Source of the DNA: Pirellulales bacterium
Lineage (GTDB): Bacteria > Planctomycetota > Planctomycetia > Pirellulales > Lacipirellulaceae
DNA length: 64,000 nucleotides
Direction: 5' to 3'
NCBI GenBank assembly: GCA_019636345.1
Contig: JAHBXQ010000001.1
Location: forward strand, 186,001-250,000
The position numbers and the translations under genes were made by a program. Position 1 is the stretch's first letter. Each line of letters opens with the position of its first letter. Shown piece by piece: positions 45,115 through 56,351 of this stretch. Below the pieces are notes generated by a model. The model made no database searches. It was not told where the DNA came from and saw nothing but the letters and a program-made list of their open reading frames with translations.

Positions 45115-46515
45115 ATGTCGCGCCCCATCGGTTGGCTGCTGAACTGCTGCTACGCGGCCGTCATCATGATGGCGTCGCCGGTCATCTCTTGGCGCATGTT
45201 GCGGCAGGGCAAATACCGCACGGGGTTTGCCGCCAAGTTCTTGGGTCGCGTTCCTGTGCGCAGCGGAGAGGCGCCCTGCATCTGGCTCCATGCGGTAAGC
45301 GTCGGCGAGGTCAACCTGCTCGCCACGACGATCGCCGAGTTGCGGCGGCAGCGACCCGATTGCGACATCGTCGTCTCGACGACGACAGTCACTGGGTTCG
45401 AGCTGGCGCGGAAGAAATATGCCGCGTACACGGTGTGTTATTGCCCGCTCGATTTCTCTTGGGCGTGCGCCGCGGCGGTGAACCGCCTGAGGCCGAACTT
45501 GTTGGTGCTGGCGGAGCTTGAGTTGTGGCCCAACCTGATCGCGGCGGCAAAGCGCGGGGGGGCGAAGGTCGCAATCGTCAACGGGCGATTGAGCGACGCC
45601 AGTTTTCGCGGATACCGCCGCCTGCGGCCGCTCGTGGCCCGAGTGCTGCGACAACTCGATCTGGTCGCGGTGCAGGACGAGGAGACTCGTGCGCGGTTCG
45701 CGACGCTGGGCGCCAAGCCGCAGTCGCTCTTCGTCACCGGTTCGGTGAAATTCGACGGAGCGGAGACTAATCGAGGCAATCCACGAACTGTGGCGCTCAA
45801 GTCGCTCGCGGGGATCAGGAACGCCGATCGGGTGGTTCTTGCCGGCAGCACGCAAGCTCCCGAGGAACAGTATGCGATCGACGTGCTCCGCCGGCGAATG
45901 GCGACCGGCGTCGACGGGGCAGGGGAGGGCTCGTTGCGGCTGATCCTCGTCCCGCGACATGCCGAACGGTTCGAGGACGTCGCGCAGTTGGTTGCGGCCA
46001 GCGGATTGCCCTGGACGCGGCGGTCGCAGCTTGGGGGCCCCGTGGGCGACTCTCTCCGAGAGTCGCCGGCAACTCTCGGAGAGAGTCGCCGGCATAGCGG
46101 CCCGCCGTGGCAAATTCTGTTGGTCGACGCGATCGGCGAGCTCGGCGCGTGGTGGGGGACGGCCGACGTCGGGTTCGTGGGGGGCAGCTTCGGCAGCCGC
46201 GGCGGGCAAAATATGCTCGAACCCGCGGCCTACGGCGTGCCGACCTGTTTCGGGCCCAACACCTGGAACTTCCGCGACATCGTGCGACGGCTGCTGGCCG
46301 TTGATGGTGCGCGGGTCGTCCGCAACGCCGGCGAACTGGAGGAGTTCGTCAACCGTACGCTCGACGAGCCGCACGAGGCCGCGGCGCTTGGCGCACGGGC
46401 GCGACAACTCGTCTTGTCGCAACAGGGGGCGACGCGGCGAACAGTCGAACTGCTCGGGCCGCTCGTCGCCGAGCCCATCGCCTCGGCGGTCGACGCCCGC
46501 GAGCAAGCGGCGTAG
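45115..46515 (+). CDS. waaA: 3-deoxy-D-manno-octulosonic acid transferase
   Basis: A 466-residue GT30 enzyme that adds Kdo to lipid A at the inner membrane, so an outer membrane with lipid A-type molecules is implied. WLHAVSVGEVNLL (about residue 60) contains the catalytic glutamate, and VLAELELWPNLI, ILVPRHAERFEDV, FVGGSFGSRGGQNMLEPAAYG and FGPNTWNFRDIV are diagnostic. An anchor helix is at the N-terminus. A palindromic DNA element (46046-46091) is translated in frame as part of a segment (about 310-330) with no counterpart in the family, in a loop before ILLVDAIGELGAWW. It ends nine bases from the convergent rhomboid-like gene. Confidence 0.92.
   Translation: MSRPIGWLLNCCYAAVIMMASPVISWRMLRQGKYRTGFAAKFLGRVPVRSGEAPCIWLHAVSVGEVNLLATTIAELRRQRPDCDIVVSTTTVTGFELARKKYAAYTVCYCPLDFSWACAAAVNRLRPNLLVLAELELWPNLIAAAKRGGAKVAIVNGRLSDASFRGYRRLRPLVARVLRQLDLVAVQDEETRARFATLGAKPQSLFVTGSVKFDGAETNRGNPRTVALKSLAGIRNADRVVLAGSTQAPEEQYAIDVLRRRMATGVDGAGEGSLRLILVPRHAERFEDVAQLVAASGLPWTRRSQLGGPVGDSLRESPATLGESRRHSGPPWQILLVDAIGELGAWWGTADVGFVGGSFGSRGGQNMLEPAAYGVPTCFGPNTWNFRDIVRRLLAVDGARVVRNAGELEEFVNRTLDEPHEAAALGARARQLVLSQQGATRRTVELLGPLVAEPIASAVDAREQAA
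46046..46091. repeat. 46-base palindromic element inside waaA
   Basis: Perfect 19-base arms (GGCGACTCTCTCCGAGAGT and ACTCTCGGAGAGAGTCGCC) flank an eight-base centre CGCCGGCA. It is translated in frame in waaA. Long perfect palindromes in a coding region are unusual and recall Rickettsia palindromic elements. Confidence 0.85.
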
Positions 46516-46524
46516 GGTCGCCGC

Positions 46525-47376
46525 TCAGCGCGTCGCCTTCGCCTCCTCCGCAACGTGTTCATGGTCGCGGATATGCTCGGGACAGTAGCAGACCTGCCCT
46601 GCGCACTTCGAGCAGTACCGGAACAGCGTGCGGGGCGATTCGTCGCTGTCGAGCCCGCAGACCCGGCACTCGTGCCGCGGCGGCTTGAGTGCGGAGCGAG
46701 CCTTGGCCTCGAAGGCGATCCGGCGATGGGCGGCGCGGGCCTCGCGCACATGATCCAGCCCGAAGAACAGGAAGTAGTTCAGCACCGACGCCCCGACCAA
46801 CAGCGCAGCGAGCCAGCCACCAATGTAGACGGCGTACGCCATCATCGCCCACGCCAGCCATGCCAGCCAGCGAATTTTCACAGGCAGGACGAAGAACAAA
46901 TAAATCGTGTACTCGGGGAACAACCGGGCGAAACCCAAAAAGACCGTGCCGTACAGAAAGTAGTTGGACGCGGCGATCGGGGCCAACTCGAACTTGCCGT
47001 CCGGCCCGAATCCTCCCAAGATGGCCGCCCCCGCAAACGCGGCGAGGACGTTGGCGAGATAGCCGATTGCGAAGTACAGGTTGTACCGAAATCGTCCGAG
47101 GTGGTGTTCGACAGCCGTGCCGTACAAATTGAACAGCAAGAAGTGAAACAGCACGAACAGGGGGCCGATCGCCGGCGGCAGGAACAGAAACGTCGCCAAT
47201 CGCCAGATTTCGCCGTCGACCACTTTGGCCGGGACGAGCATGACGTTTTCGATATGGGCGCCCTGCGGCAGGCTCGTCAGCACGTACAGCAGCGCTTGGC
47301 CCGCGATCAGCGCCAGCGTCAAGTTAGGAACGGCGTAACGGCCGAAGCGGGCTTCGAGGCGTTTGAGGAGCGGCAT
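46525..47376 (-). CDS. rhomboid-fold protein without catalytic serine, with C-terminal zinc ribbon
   Basis: A 283-residue membrane protein with six helices laid out like a rhomboid protease. The second helix keeps an H-x4-N-like piece and G-x3-E (HFLLFNLYGTAVEHHLG). The GxSG catalytic motif expected in helix 4 is absent (SNYFLYGTVFLGFARL), and no catalytic His is found in helix 6, so it is probably inactive, like iRhoms and derlins. The last 55 residues hold CRVCG, YCSKC and CYCPEH, a likely zinc-binding end in the cytoplasm. A role in membrane-protein quality control is a guess. The start ATG at 47376 fits the first helix. Confidence 0.75.
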   Translation of the reverse strand: MPLLKRLEARFGRYAVPNLTLALIAGQALLYVLTSLPQGAHIENVMLVPAKVVDGEIWRLATFLFLPPAIGPLFVLFHFLLFNLYGTAVEHHLGRFRYNLYFAIGYLANVLAAFAGAAILGGFGPDGKFELAPIAASNYFLYGTVFLGFARLFPEYTIYLFFVLPVKIRWLAWLAWAMMAYAVYIGGWLAALLVGASVLNYFLFFGLDHVREARAAHRRIAFEAKARSALKPPRHECRVCGLDSDESPRTLFRYCSKCAGQVCYCPEHIRDHEHVAEEAKATR

Positions 47377-47549
47377 TGGGGAGCGGTCGTCGAGTGCGTT
47401 CGAACGGCATGATCTTCGAGCAATTATCCGGTTTTCGCGCCGACTTGACTACCGCAACCCCGTCGCGATCTCTCGCCCGCAAACAAGCGCCTCGCCGGGG
47501 CGGTCGCCGGAGCCCGCCGGGCGTCCTGTCCCCCGGCGGGCTCCGCTCG

Positions 47550-47555
47550 TATAAT
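47550..47555 (+). promoter_or_regulatory. TATAAT -10 element eleven bases before an ATG
   Basis: TATAAT ends 10 bases before the ATG of the ABC ATPase, so transcription would start about 3-5 bases before it. There is no ribosome-binding site in between. The transcript may be leaderless. Confidence 0.45.
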
Positions 47556-47565
47556 CCCCCTCGCC

Positions 47566-48591
47566 ATGAACGCCATCCAGATCCGTAACCTGCAGAAGTC
47601 CTACCGCGTCTATCAGAAAAAGGAAGGGCTGGGAGCTTCGCTGGCCGGGCTGTTCCGCCGCGAGTATCGCACCGTCGAGGCGGTCAAGGGGATCGATCTC
47701 GACGTCGCGGCAGGGGAGTTCGTCGCCTTCCTGGGCCCCAACGGCGCCGGCAAGACGACCACCCTCAAGCTCTTGTCGGGAGTGATCAGCCCCACCGGGG
47801 GCGAGGCGACCGTGCTGGGGCACGTCCCGTGGCGACGCGAAAACGACTATCGCCGCCGGTTTGCGCTGGTCATGGGGCAAAAGAACCAACTCTGGTGGGA
47901 CCTCCCCGCCCAGGAGTCGTTCAAGCTTCATCAGAAGATCTACCGCATCGACCCCGCCGCGTTCGAGCGGTCTCGCGACGAATTGTGCGACCTGCTCGAC
48001 ATTCGCCGGTTGCTGTCGCAACCGGTGCGCGAACTGTCGCTGGGCGAGCGAATGAAGATGGAGCTGACCGCGGCGCTGCTCCACTCGCCCGAAGTGCTGT
48101 TTCTCGATGAACCGACGATTGGGCTCGACGTGATCGCCCAGCACAACATCCAACAATTCCTCAAGCACTACCAACGCGAGCGGAAGATCACGATCCTGCT
48201 CACGAGCCACTACATGAAGGACGTCGCCGCGCTTTGCAAGCGGGTGGTCGTCATCGCCCGCGGCGAGATCGTGTACGACGGGTCGCTGGCGGGGATCGTC
48301 GACCGGTTCAGCGGACACAAGGTGCTGACCGTGCAGTTCGCCGACGGCGAGGTTCCCGGCGATCTCGCGCGTTACGGCGAGGTGCTGGAAACCGCGGCTC
48401 CCAAGGCCCGGTTGCGGGTCGAGCGGGCGTCGATCGCCAAGACGCTGTCGGCCGTTCTGGCAGCCCACGCGGTCGAGGACGTGAGCGTCGAGGACCCGCC
48501 GCTCGAGGAGGTCATCGCCGAGATGTTCGCTCGCAGCGAGCAGTCGCACGCGGGCGAGCGCGACGCCGCGCAGGAACCGGCGCGAACCTGA
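47566..48591 (+). CDS. ABC-2-type exporter ATPase
   Basis: A 341-residue ATP-binding protein. Walker A is [18 protein letters not shown] (about 61), the signature is [11 protein letters not shown] (about 158) and Walker B is [12 protein letters not shown] (about 178). It keeps the [15 protein letters not shown] stretch of the subgroup that in planctomycetes usually precedes two ABC-2 permeases. Here no permease follows; the next gene is unrelated and the nearest permease is at 17025-18809. The C-terminal part (about 245-315) is a regulatory domain. Substrate unknown. Confidence 0.88.
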   Translation: MNAIQIRNLQKSYRVYQKKEGLGASLAGLFRREYRTVEAVKGIDLDVAAGEFVAFLGPNGAGKTTTLKLLSGVISPTGGEATVLGHVPWRRENDYRRRFALVMGQKNQLWWDLPAQESFKLHQKIYRIDPAAFERSRDELCDLLDIRRLLSQPVRELSLGERMKMELTAALLHSPEVLFLDEPTIGLDVIAQHNIQQFLKHYQRERKITILLTSHYMKDVAALCKRVVVIARGEIVYDGSLAGIVDRFSGHKVLTVQFADGEVPGDLARYGEVLETAAPKARLRVERASIAKTLSAVLAAHAVEDVSVEDPPLEEVIAEMFARSEQSHAGERDAAQEPART

Positions 48592-48927
48592 TCTTTCGCT
48601 TCCGTCGCAGCGAGAGTCAAGCTCGCCCCCGCCGGCAGCCGATATCAGGAGTTGGCGGCCGACGCACGTCGCGGGTCGAACTCGATTTGACCCGCCGGTG
48701 CGTCGCAAACTAAAATTGAGCGGGCAAGGCAGGCCGCCGCAGGCCGCGTCTTTCCCGCCATATAATGCGACCCAACCGTCCGGTGGATGGGTCGCCCCGC
48801 CGCGTGCTGTGCCTTCGTCCGAAATTGTTCGGGGGAGAGCATGCGCGGAGCTCTCCGCCGGGCGTTGCCGAGTCGTCGGCAACCTGGGTCGCGGTCCCTG
48901 TCCCGCCGCCCCAGGAGCCCGCCGCCG
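48592..48927. other. 336-base intergenic region
   Basis: It contains a large hairpin (48660-48704: CGACGCAC / GTGCGTCG with an inner GCGGGTC / GACCCGC) just after the ABC ATPase, without a T-run. A perfect TATAAT lies at 48761-48766, and an 8-base inverted repeat (48864-48883) falls in the presumed leader of the next gene. Confidence 0.5.
48761..48766 (+). promoter_or_regulatory. perfect TATAAT -10 element
   Basis: TATAAT in a GC-rich setting, 162 bases before the next start codon. No clear -35 at 16-18 bases. Confidence 0.4.
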
Positions 48928-49467
48928 ATGACCGCAGCCGATTCGAGCCGCAGCGACCTTGTGCGTCGCTTCTTCGCCGGGGTCACTGAGTACGCCTTCG
49001 CCGGCCGGTTGGGCGTGGCCGATCCGCCGTTGATCGACTATCTGACCGAACTGCTCGTGCGGTTCGTCGCCTGCGACGCGGTTTACGGTTTGAGGACCCC
49101 CCGCGGCGAACGGCTCGCCCTGGTCGCCGACATGCTGGCCGAGGCCCAGGCGCGGCAGGGCCCGGCGCGGCGACGCGTTCATCGGCACATCGGCGACTTC
49201 ACCTTGTTCTGGTCGGGAGTCTACCCCGAGATTGCCGAGCGGATGCGCAAGGCGTCGTGGAAAGACAGCCTGCTCGACTACGAGGATCAAGGGCGACGGA
49301 ATTACTACCTCGCCAGCCAACTCCCCGCGGACGAGGCCTCCCCCCCGGACGACGTGCTCGCCCGCTTGAGCGACAACTTCCAGTTGTGCGTCTACGGCCT
49401 CGGCGAGGTGCGCAAAACGTGGGAAGATCGCGAAGGGGAGAGCGGCGCTCCGATTCTGTTTGGTTGA
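48928..49467 (+). CDS. conserved protein of unknown function
   Basis: A 179-residue soluble, mostly helical protein. It has FAGVTEYAFAGRLGVADPPL near the start, IGDFTLFWSGVYPEI in the middle and NFQLCVYGLGEVRKTWE near the end. I recall similar proteins in planctomycetes without a known role. The ATG at 48928 follows AGGAG by ten bases, which selects it over longer frames. It converges with the histidine kinase gene, 113 bases apart. Confidence 0.7.
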   Translation: MTAADSSRSDLVRRFFAGVTEYAFAGRLGVADPPLIDYLTELLVRFVACDAVYGLRTPRGERLALVADMLAEAQARQGPARRRVHRHIGDFTLFWSGVYPEIAERMRKASWKDSLLDYEDQGRRNYYLASQLPADEASPPDDVLARLSDNFQLCVYGLGEVRKTWEDREGESGAPILFG

Positions 49468-49580
49468 GCGCCGCGAGCGAGTCGAATTCACGAACACACG
49501 GCAAGCGGAGAGCGCGAGCCTCCGGTTGGACGGATGTGCGAACGCTTCTCGCACGGGGCTCGCGCGCCCTGCTCGCCGTC

Positions 49581-50990
49581 TTACGTCCGCTGGCCGCTGG
49601 GCAGCGAGACGGTGAAGGTCGCCCCCGCGCCTTCGCGGCTGTCGCAGCGAATCGTGCCGCCGTGGGCCTCGACGATCGTCTGGCAGATGCTCAGCCCCAA
49701 GCCCGTGCCGCGGGTCTCATTGCGCTGGCGGGCGCGATCGCCGCGAAAAAACCGCTCAAAGACGCGGGGAACGTCGTCGGCGACGATGCCCGGTCCCGTG
49801 TCGCGGACCTCCAGCACGACGGCTCGTCGCGCCGGGTCGTCGGCGAGCGACACGATCACTTCTTCCCCAATGCGACAGTACTTTACGGCGTTGTCGACCA
49901 GGTTGTTGACGACTTGCCGCAGGTGCTGCTTGTCCCCCGGCACGACGATCCCCTCGGCGATCGACGCCGCGAGCCGCACCCCCTTTTGCTCGGCGACTCC
50001 GTGAAACATCTCGACGCTCTTGGCGACGATCGAACTGAGCGGGGCTTCGCCGCGAACGTCCCGCTCCAGCGCACCGGTCGCTTCGGACAACAGCAGCACC
50101 TGATTGACCAACGTCTCCAGCGAGGCGGTCTCCTCGATCAATTCCTCGAGCAAATGGCGATAGTCGTCCTTCGAGCGATCGGCTCCCAGGGCGACCTCGA
50201 TCGAACTGCGGATCGCCGCGATCGGGGTTCGCAATTCGTGGGCGGCATTGGCCAGGAAGGACCGCTTCTCGGCGAGATACGCTGCGATCCGATCCAGCAG
50301 ACCGTTGATCGTCAGCGCGAGCCGGTCGAACTCGTCATTTGCGCCGTGGTAGGGGAGCCGCTCGTCGAGTCGGGCCGGTCTCAGCCGAGCGGCGGTGGCG
50401 GTCAGCGACTCAAGGTCTTTCGTGGCGATCCCCGCCAGCCAATACCCGCAAAACGGGGCGGCCAGCAGGATCAACGCCGCGATCCCGCCGAGGATCCGAT
50501 CGAGCCTCGACAAGTCCTGGCGGAACATATCGAGCGAGCATCCCAGTTCGACGTCCGCAATTCCCAGCGCATTCGCCGGGGCCGCCGTGCGAGTGACCCG
50601 CAGCGATTCGTGCTCGTCGGCGCCTCGCGAGGGGCGCTCCGCGTTGTTCGATTTCTCGGCTCTCTCGTCCTCGCTGCTCCAAACCGTCCGCCCCTCGACG
50701 TCGGTGAGCGAGACGAACCAGCCGTGCTTCGCGTGCCCGACCGTCTTGCGTCGCAACTCGTCGAGGAGCGACTCGAGATCACCCGCGGGCGTTTCGCGGA
50801 CGGCCAGCTCGATGATGCGGACGTCTTCCTCCAGAATCTGATCGATCTCGCGCAGCAACGTCCACTTCACGGCCTGACGCAAGCCGAGGAGCGCCAGCAG
50901 CGTGATCGCCGCCACCGCCAGCGCGTTCCAGCCGGCGATCCGAAATCGAATCGAGCGGAACAGCGAATGGAGAATGGCGGGAGTCGGCAT
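49581..50990 (-). CDS. sensor histidine kinase (HAMP, HisKA, HATPase)
   Basis: A 469-residue inner membrane kinase. Two transmembrane helices (about 17-40 and 165-190) enclose a periplasmic sensor domain. HAMP follows (about 190-240), then the phospho-acceptor H in NAAHELRTPIAAIR (about 255), the N box VVNNLVDNAVKYC (about 370), and G boxes DTGPGI and GTGLGLSI. The shape matches metal- or stress-sensing kinases that pair with OmpR-type regulators. No regulator is adjacent; a decayed IS66 transposase ends 30 bases upstream of the start. The lone OmpR-type regulator at 60058-60738 on the same strand is a possible former partner. Confidence 0.9.
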   Translation of the reverse strand: MPTPAILHSLFRSIRFRIAGWNALAVAAITLLALLGLRQAVKWTLLREIDQILEEDVRIIELAVRETPAGDLESLLDELRRKTVGHAKHGWFVSLTDVEGRTVWSSEDERAEKSNNAERPSRGADEHESLRVTRTAAPANALGIADVELGCSLDMFRQDLSRLDRILGGIAALILLAAPFCGYWLAGIATKDLESLTATAARLRPARLDERLPYHGANDEFDRLALTINGLLDRIAAYLAEKRSFLANAAHELRTPIAAIRSSIEVALGADRSKDDYRHLLEELIEETASLETLVNQVLLLSEATGALERDVRGEAPLSSIVAKSVEMFHGVAEQKGVRLAASIAEGIVVPGDKQHLRQVVNNLVDNAVKYCRIGEEVIVSLADDPARRAVVLEVRDTGPGIVADDVPRVFERFFRGDRARQRNETRGTGLGLSICQTIVEAHGGTIRCDSREGAGATFTVSLPSGQRT

Positions 50991-51706
50991 GATACGGAGT
51001 CAACCCTCGGAGCAGCCGTTCACGGATTTTGTATCAACAGCGTGTGGAACGGGCGTCTTTGGAAGAGGGCGTGAACGGATTGTTCGAGGAACCGGAAGGC
51101 GGAGCGTCCTCGTTGGTCGCAGGCGGCCGGGACGGTCCAGATGCGTTCGGACCGCCGTTGGCCGGCGTCGTCGCGGGTTCCTCGCGTCAGCTTGCGATCT
51201 TGGGCCGCAAAGCGGAACCGCCGCTCCATCGCGTTGTTCGTCGGCTCTGCACGGGGAGCGCGCGGCGACCCTCGTCGTGGGACGCCGCCAAAGCCGCGCT
51301 CGCCTTTTGCACGACCGTCGCCAATTCGCCCGTGCTGATCGGCGAGCAACGCCGCCAGGCGCGGGCCGATCAGGCCCCCGTGCACGGCCTCGCCAGGCAG
51401 CGGCGCAGCTTCGATGCGGCCGCTCGGCTCATGCCGGTACAACGGCGCACGATGCTCGACGACGTCGTACAGCTGAGCTGGTCGCGGAGCTCGACTTGCT
51501 GCACCACGCGGAACGGGTCGAGGGGATGCCAGCCCTGGACCGGCTTCGACCACTCGCCGGTCCAAGTGCGATCGATCTGTTCGGCGGAAACGGCGCCTAC
51601 TGACGCTCCTGCTCAGCCAGCAGAAGCTCCGGCCGTTCGCAATTCCGACACGCTCCCCGTCGCGATCCCATGATGCGACAAAATATCTCACCGATCCCAA
51701 TTCCTC
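50991..51706. other. 716-base region holding an IS66 remnant
   Basis: The region between the kinase and the endonuclease has no intact gene. Most of it is the transposase remnant listed separately (51020-51600). The last 100 bases show nothing recognisable, and no terminal inverted repeats were found. Confidence 0.6.
51020..51600 (-). pseudogene. IS66-family transposase remnant
   Basis: Several short pieces in different frames match one IS66-type transposase in order: GEWSKPVQGWHPLDPFRVVQ (near 51570-51510), VVEHRAPLYRHEPSGRIEAA with GGLIGPRLAALLADQHG (about 51470-51330), STGELATVVQKASAALAA (about 51330-51270), and the C-terminal EPTNNAMERRFRFAAQDRK with GRSAFRFLEQSVHALF (51246-51020). At least two frameshifts separate them. 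The central catalytic region with the DDE residues is missing between the third and fourth pieces, so the gene is dead. It is fused close to the kinase start, which suggests a deletion or rearrangement here. Confidence 0.75.
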
Positions 51707-53617
51707 CTAAGTCAGTTTCGAAAGCCGAGAACGGCTACGGAGAGGCGAACAACGGCAGGTCGGCGTACGACGGCGGCGACGGGCGGCGAAGGGGGCCAGG
51801 AAGAGGGACAGGGCCGCGAGCGAGAGCGTCGCGGGTTCGGGGACGGCCGCGGCGTGGACCAAGCTGTCCGGGGAGTCGCCGAATTGCGATTGCCATACGA
51901 CCAGATCGTCGGCCGTTACGCTGCCGTCGCCGTTTGCGTCGCCTTGGGCGCGCGTGGCGCCCGCGAGCGTCCCCGCATGGCGCTGCCAGACGAGGAAGTC
52001 GGCGCCGTCGACAAAGCCGTCGTCGGTGAAATCGGCGGAATCCGCGGCGACGACGACTGAGCCGGTCAGCATGAGTTGCATCGTGCCGAGGTTGACGGCG
52101 CCGGGAAGGTTCTCGTCGGAGAAGCTGAACGTGTAGGTCACGGCAAAGTCGCCGACTGCGGCGGGATTCAGCGCGGCGAGGAACGAGCGGTGTTCGCCCG
52201 CGGCGAGCGCAGCGGCGCCGGTGAAGGGGGCGGCGTTGATGGTCAGTGCGGCCGTATCGCCGCTGCCGAAGATCTGATCGAGTTCCAAGGCGGCCGTGTA
52301 GCCGGCGGTCGACGCGAGATTGAAGATGTCGAACGAGAACGTCGGGGCGGGCCCTCCCGCGATGATCGAGCCGAAGTCGTAACTGAGGGCGGTCGTTTGG
52401 GCGAGCCCCTGGAACGACGGCTTCGCGTGGTCGAGCACGGCCAGCGAGATCTGCACCACGTCGTTGGCGTCCTGGGCGCCGCGGCCGAGTCCGGAGCCGG
52501 TCGTGACGTCGAGATTGTCGACCACGACGGTCCCGGACTTCAGTCCGGCGGTCGCCGTGCTGGTGCTCAGCCCGACGGAGATCGAGCGGCTGCCGGCGCC
52601 TCCCGTCGCGAAGGCGTTGTAGCGTCCCGTGACCGAACTGGTCGCGGCGCCGCTGGCGACGACTTCGAAATACGTCCCGGCGGCGCCGGTCTTGTTGAGC
52701 GTGACCGTCTGGGCGGCGGGGGTCGGGGCGCCGACGAGCACCCGTCCCAAATCAACCGCCAACGTCGAACCGCCGTTGCTGCCGAGGGTCGCGCCGGCCA
52801 GCGCGAGTTGGCTGTCGTTGTTCTGGTTGGCGAAGACCGACCATGCGTACTCAGGCCGATCGACGAACGGATTGCGATTGTTCTGGTAGCCGAAGACGGT
52901 TTGGTTGCGGCGGCGTTCAAACTCGTCGGGAGGGACCAGATAGTGCCACTCCAACATGCGCGCCAAGTCGCCCATCGTGGTGCTGGAACCGGTCAGCGCG
53001 GGCGCCCCGTTGACCAGTTCCAGGTTCGTCGTGCTGCCGTCGGACCCGTCGTAGCGCACCGCCATATAAAACGACTGCCGGGCGATCATCCCCGCGTCGG
53101 CGTCGCCGGGGTACCACACTTGGTTGCCGCCGTCGATTTTCACGCCGTACGCCTGTCCGTAGGCGCCGCCGAAGTTGAGGTTGCCGCGATCGTTGTTAAG
53201 TTGCGGATTGCTCGGGCGGAGCATGTGGAGATCGCTCGAATCCGGGCCGCTGGAACCGACCCCGCGGGCCTGCGGCCACACGTGCTCGCGATTCCACGAG
53301 ACGCCGCTGTCCCACCCCGGGATGCTGCCCCCCAGATTGGAAATGTCGAGCGAGACGCGGTTGTAGACCAGGATGATGCGATTGGCGTTGGTCGGATCGC
53401 GATCGGTGACTTGAAGCAACGTGCGCGCAGCATCGTACGAGTGGACCGTGTGCCCGTCGATGATGTCGTGCAGTTGATTCTTGAGCGTAGCGCCTGTGCC
53501 GGTCGCGGTGGAGTAATAGGTCGGCGATGGATCGTACGCGTCGGCCGGCGCGGCTGCCGGCCGGAGCGCGAGCAGCGCGACGACTGCCGCGACGGCGACA
53601 CGAGACAGGAAGATCAT
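51707..53617 (-). CDS. secreted endonuclease I-like nuclease with dockerin-like segment and PEP-CTERM
   Basis: A 636-residue exported protein. The signal peptide ends near APADA (about residue 26). The N-terminal domain (about 30-260) matches the endonuclease I family, a non-specific DNase; WNREHVWPQARGVG holds the catalytic His and SSDLHMLRPSNPQLN the metal-site region. The middle (about 290-540) is beta-rich with choice-of-anchor-like repeats. Next come DFTDDGFVDGADFLVWQRHA and GDANGDGSVTADDLVVWQ, a dockerin-like pair. The VPEPATLSLAALSLFLAPF tail ends in an Arg cluster, but about 20 further residues follow, which is odd for PEP-CTERM. A surface nuclease for nutrient DNA or matrix turnover is inferred. 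The start is set by the signal peptide. Confidence 0.85.
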   Translation of the reverse strand: MIFLSRVAVAAVVALLALRPAAAPADAYDPSPTYYSTATGTGATLKNQLHDIIDGHTVHSYDAARTLLQVTDRDPTNANRIILVYNRVSLDISNLGGSIPGWDSGVSWNREHVWPQARGVGSSGPDSSDLHMLRPSNPQLNNDRGNLNFGGAYGQAYGVKIDGGNQVWYPGDADAGMIARQSFYMAVRYDGSDGSTTNLELVNGAPALTGSSTTMGDLARMLEWHYLVPPDEFERRRNQTVFGYQNNRNPFVDRPEYAWSVFANQNNDSQLALAGATLGSNGGSTLAVDLGRVLVGAPTPAAQTVTLNKTGAAGTYFEVVASGAATSSVTGRYNAFATGGAGSRSISVGLSTSTATAGLKSGTVVVDNLDVTTGSGLGRGAQDANDVVQISLAVLDHAKPSFQGLAQTTALSYDFGSIIAGGPAPTFSFDIFNLASTAGYTAALELDQIFGSGDTAALTINAAPFTGAAALAAGEHRSFLAALNPAAVGDFAVTYTFSFSDENLPGAVNLGTMQLMLTGSVVVAADSADFTDDGFVDGADFLVWQRHAGTLAGATRAQGDANGDGSVTADDLVVWQSQFGDSPDSLVHAAAVPEPATLSLAALSLFLAPFAARRRRRTPTCRCSPLRSRSRLSKLT

Positions 53618-53899
53618 GCGGCGGGGCAAGGCGGGGCGACGCGAAGGGGCGATTGGGGCGGCTTGAGACGCCCGCGCGGGGCGATGCCGAGAGGCGGTCA
53701 CGATGCACCTATCCTAAGCACCCGCGGCAAATCCCGCCACGACTGGGAACGGGGCGGAATTCCGCAATAATAGGAGCGCCTCGCCCGGAGGATGCCAATC
53801 GGCCCGCGAATGGCGCGAATCGATGCGATTTCGGTCGGCCGCGACTCGCGACATTCGCGGGCCGATCACGCCCTCGGGTTACGGAAACCGGGATCCAGC

Positions 53900-56224
<2,325 letters not shown>

Positions 56225-56351
56225 GGGTGGAGAGGTCGGAGGTCGGCGGAAACGGGGAGGGCAGGGGGGCTGAGCGTGCGTCGCAAGTCGCGGCGTCCCC
56301 GCCGGCGGCGCGGGTGCGAACAACGGTAGTGACGCCATTTGCCAAATTGAC

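Noticed and set aside
48660-48704. Hairpin after the ABC ATPase considered as a terminator
   Set aside because: The stem is strong but no T-run follows, so it is described only within the intergenic entry.
47449-49554. Minus-strand open frame (701 codons) across the ABC ATPase and the next gene
   Set aside because: It spans two clear forward genes and reads as an antisense shadow.
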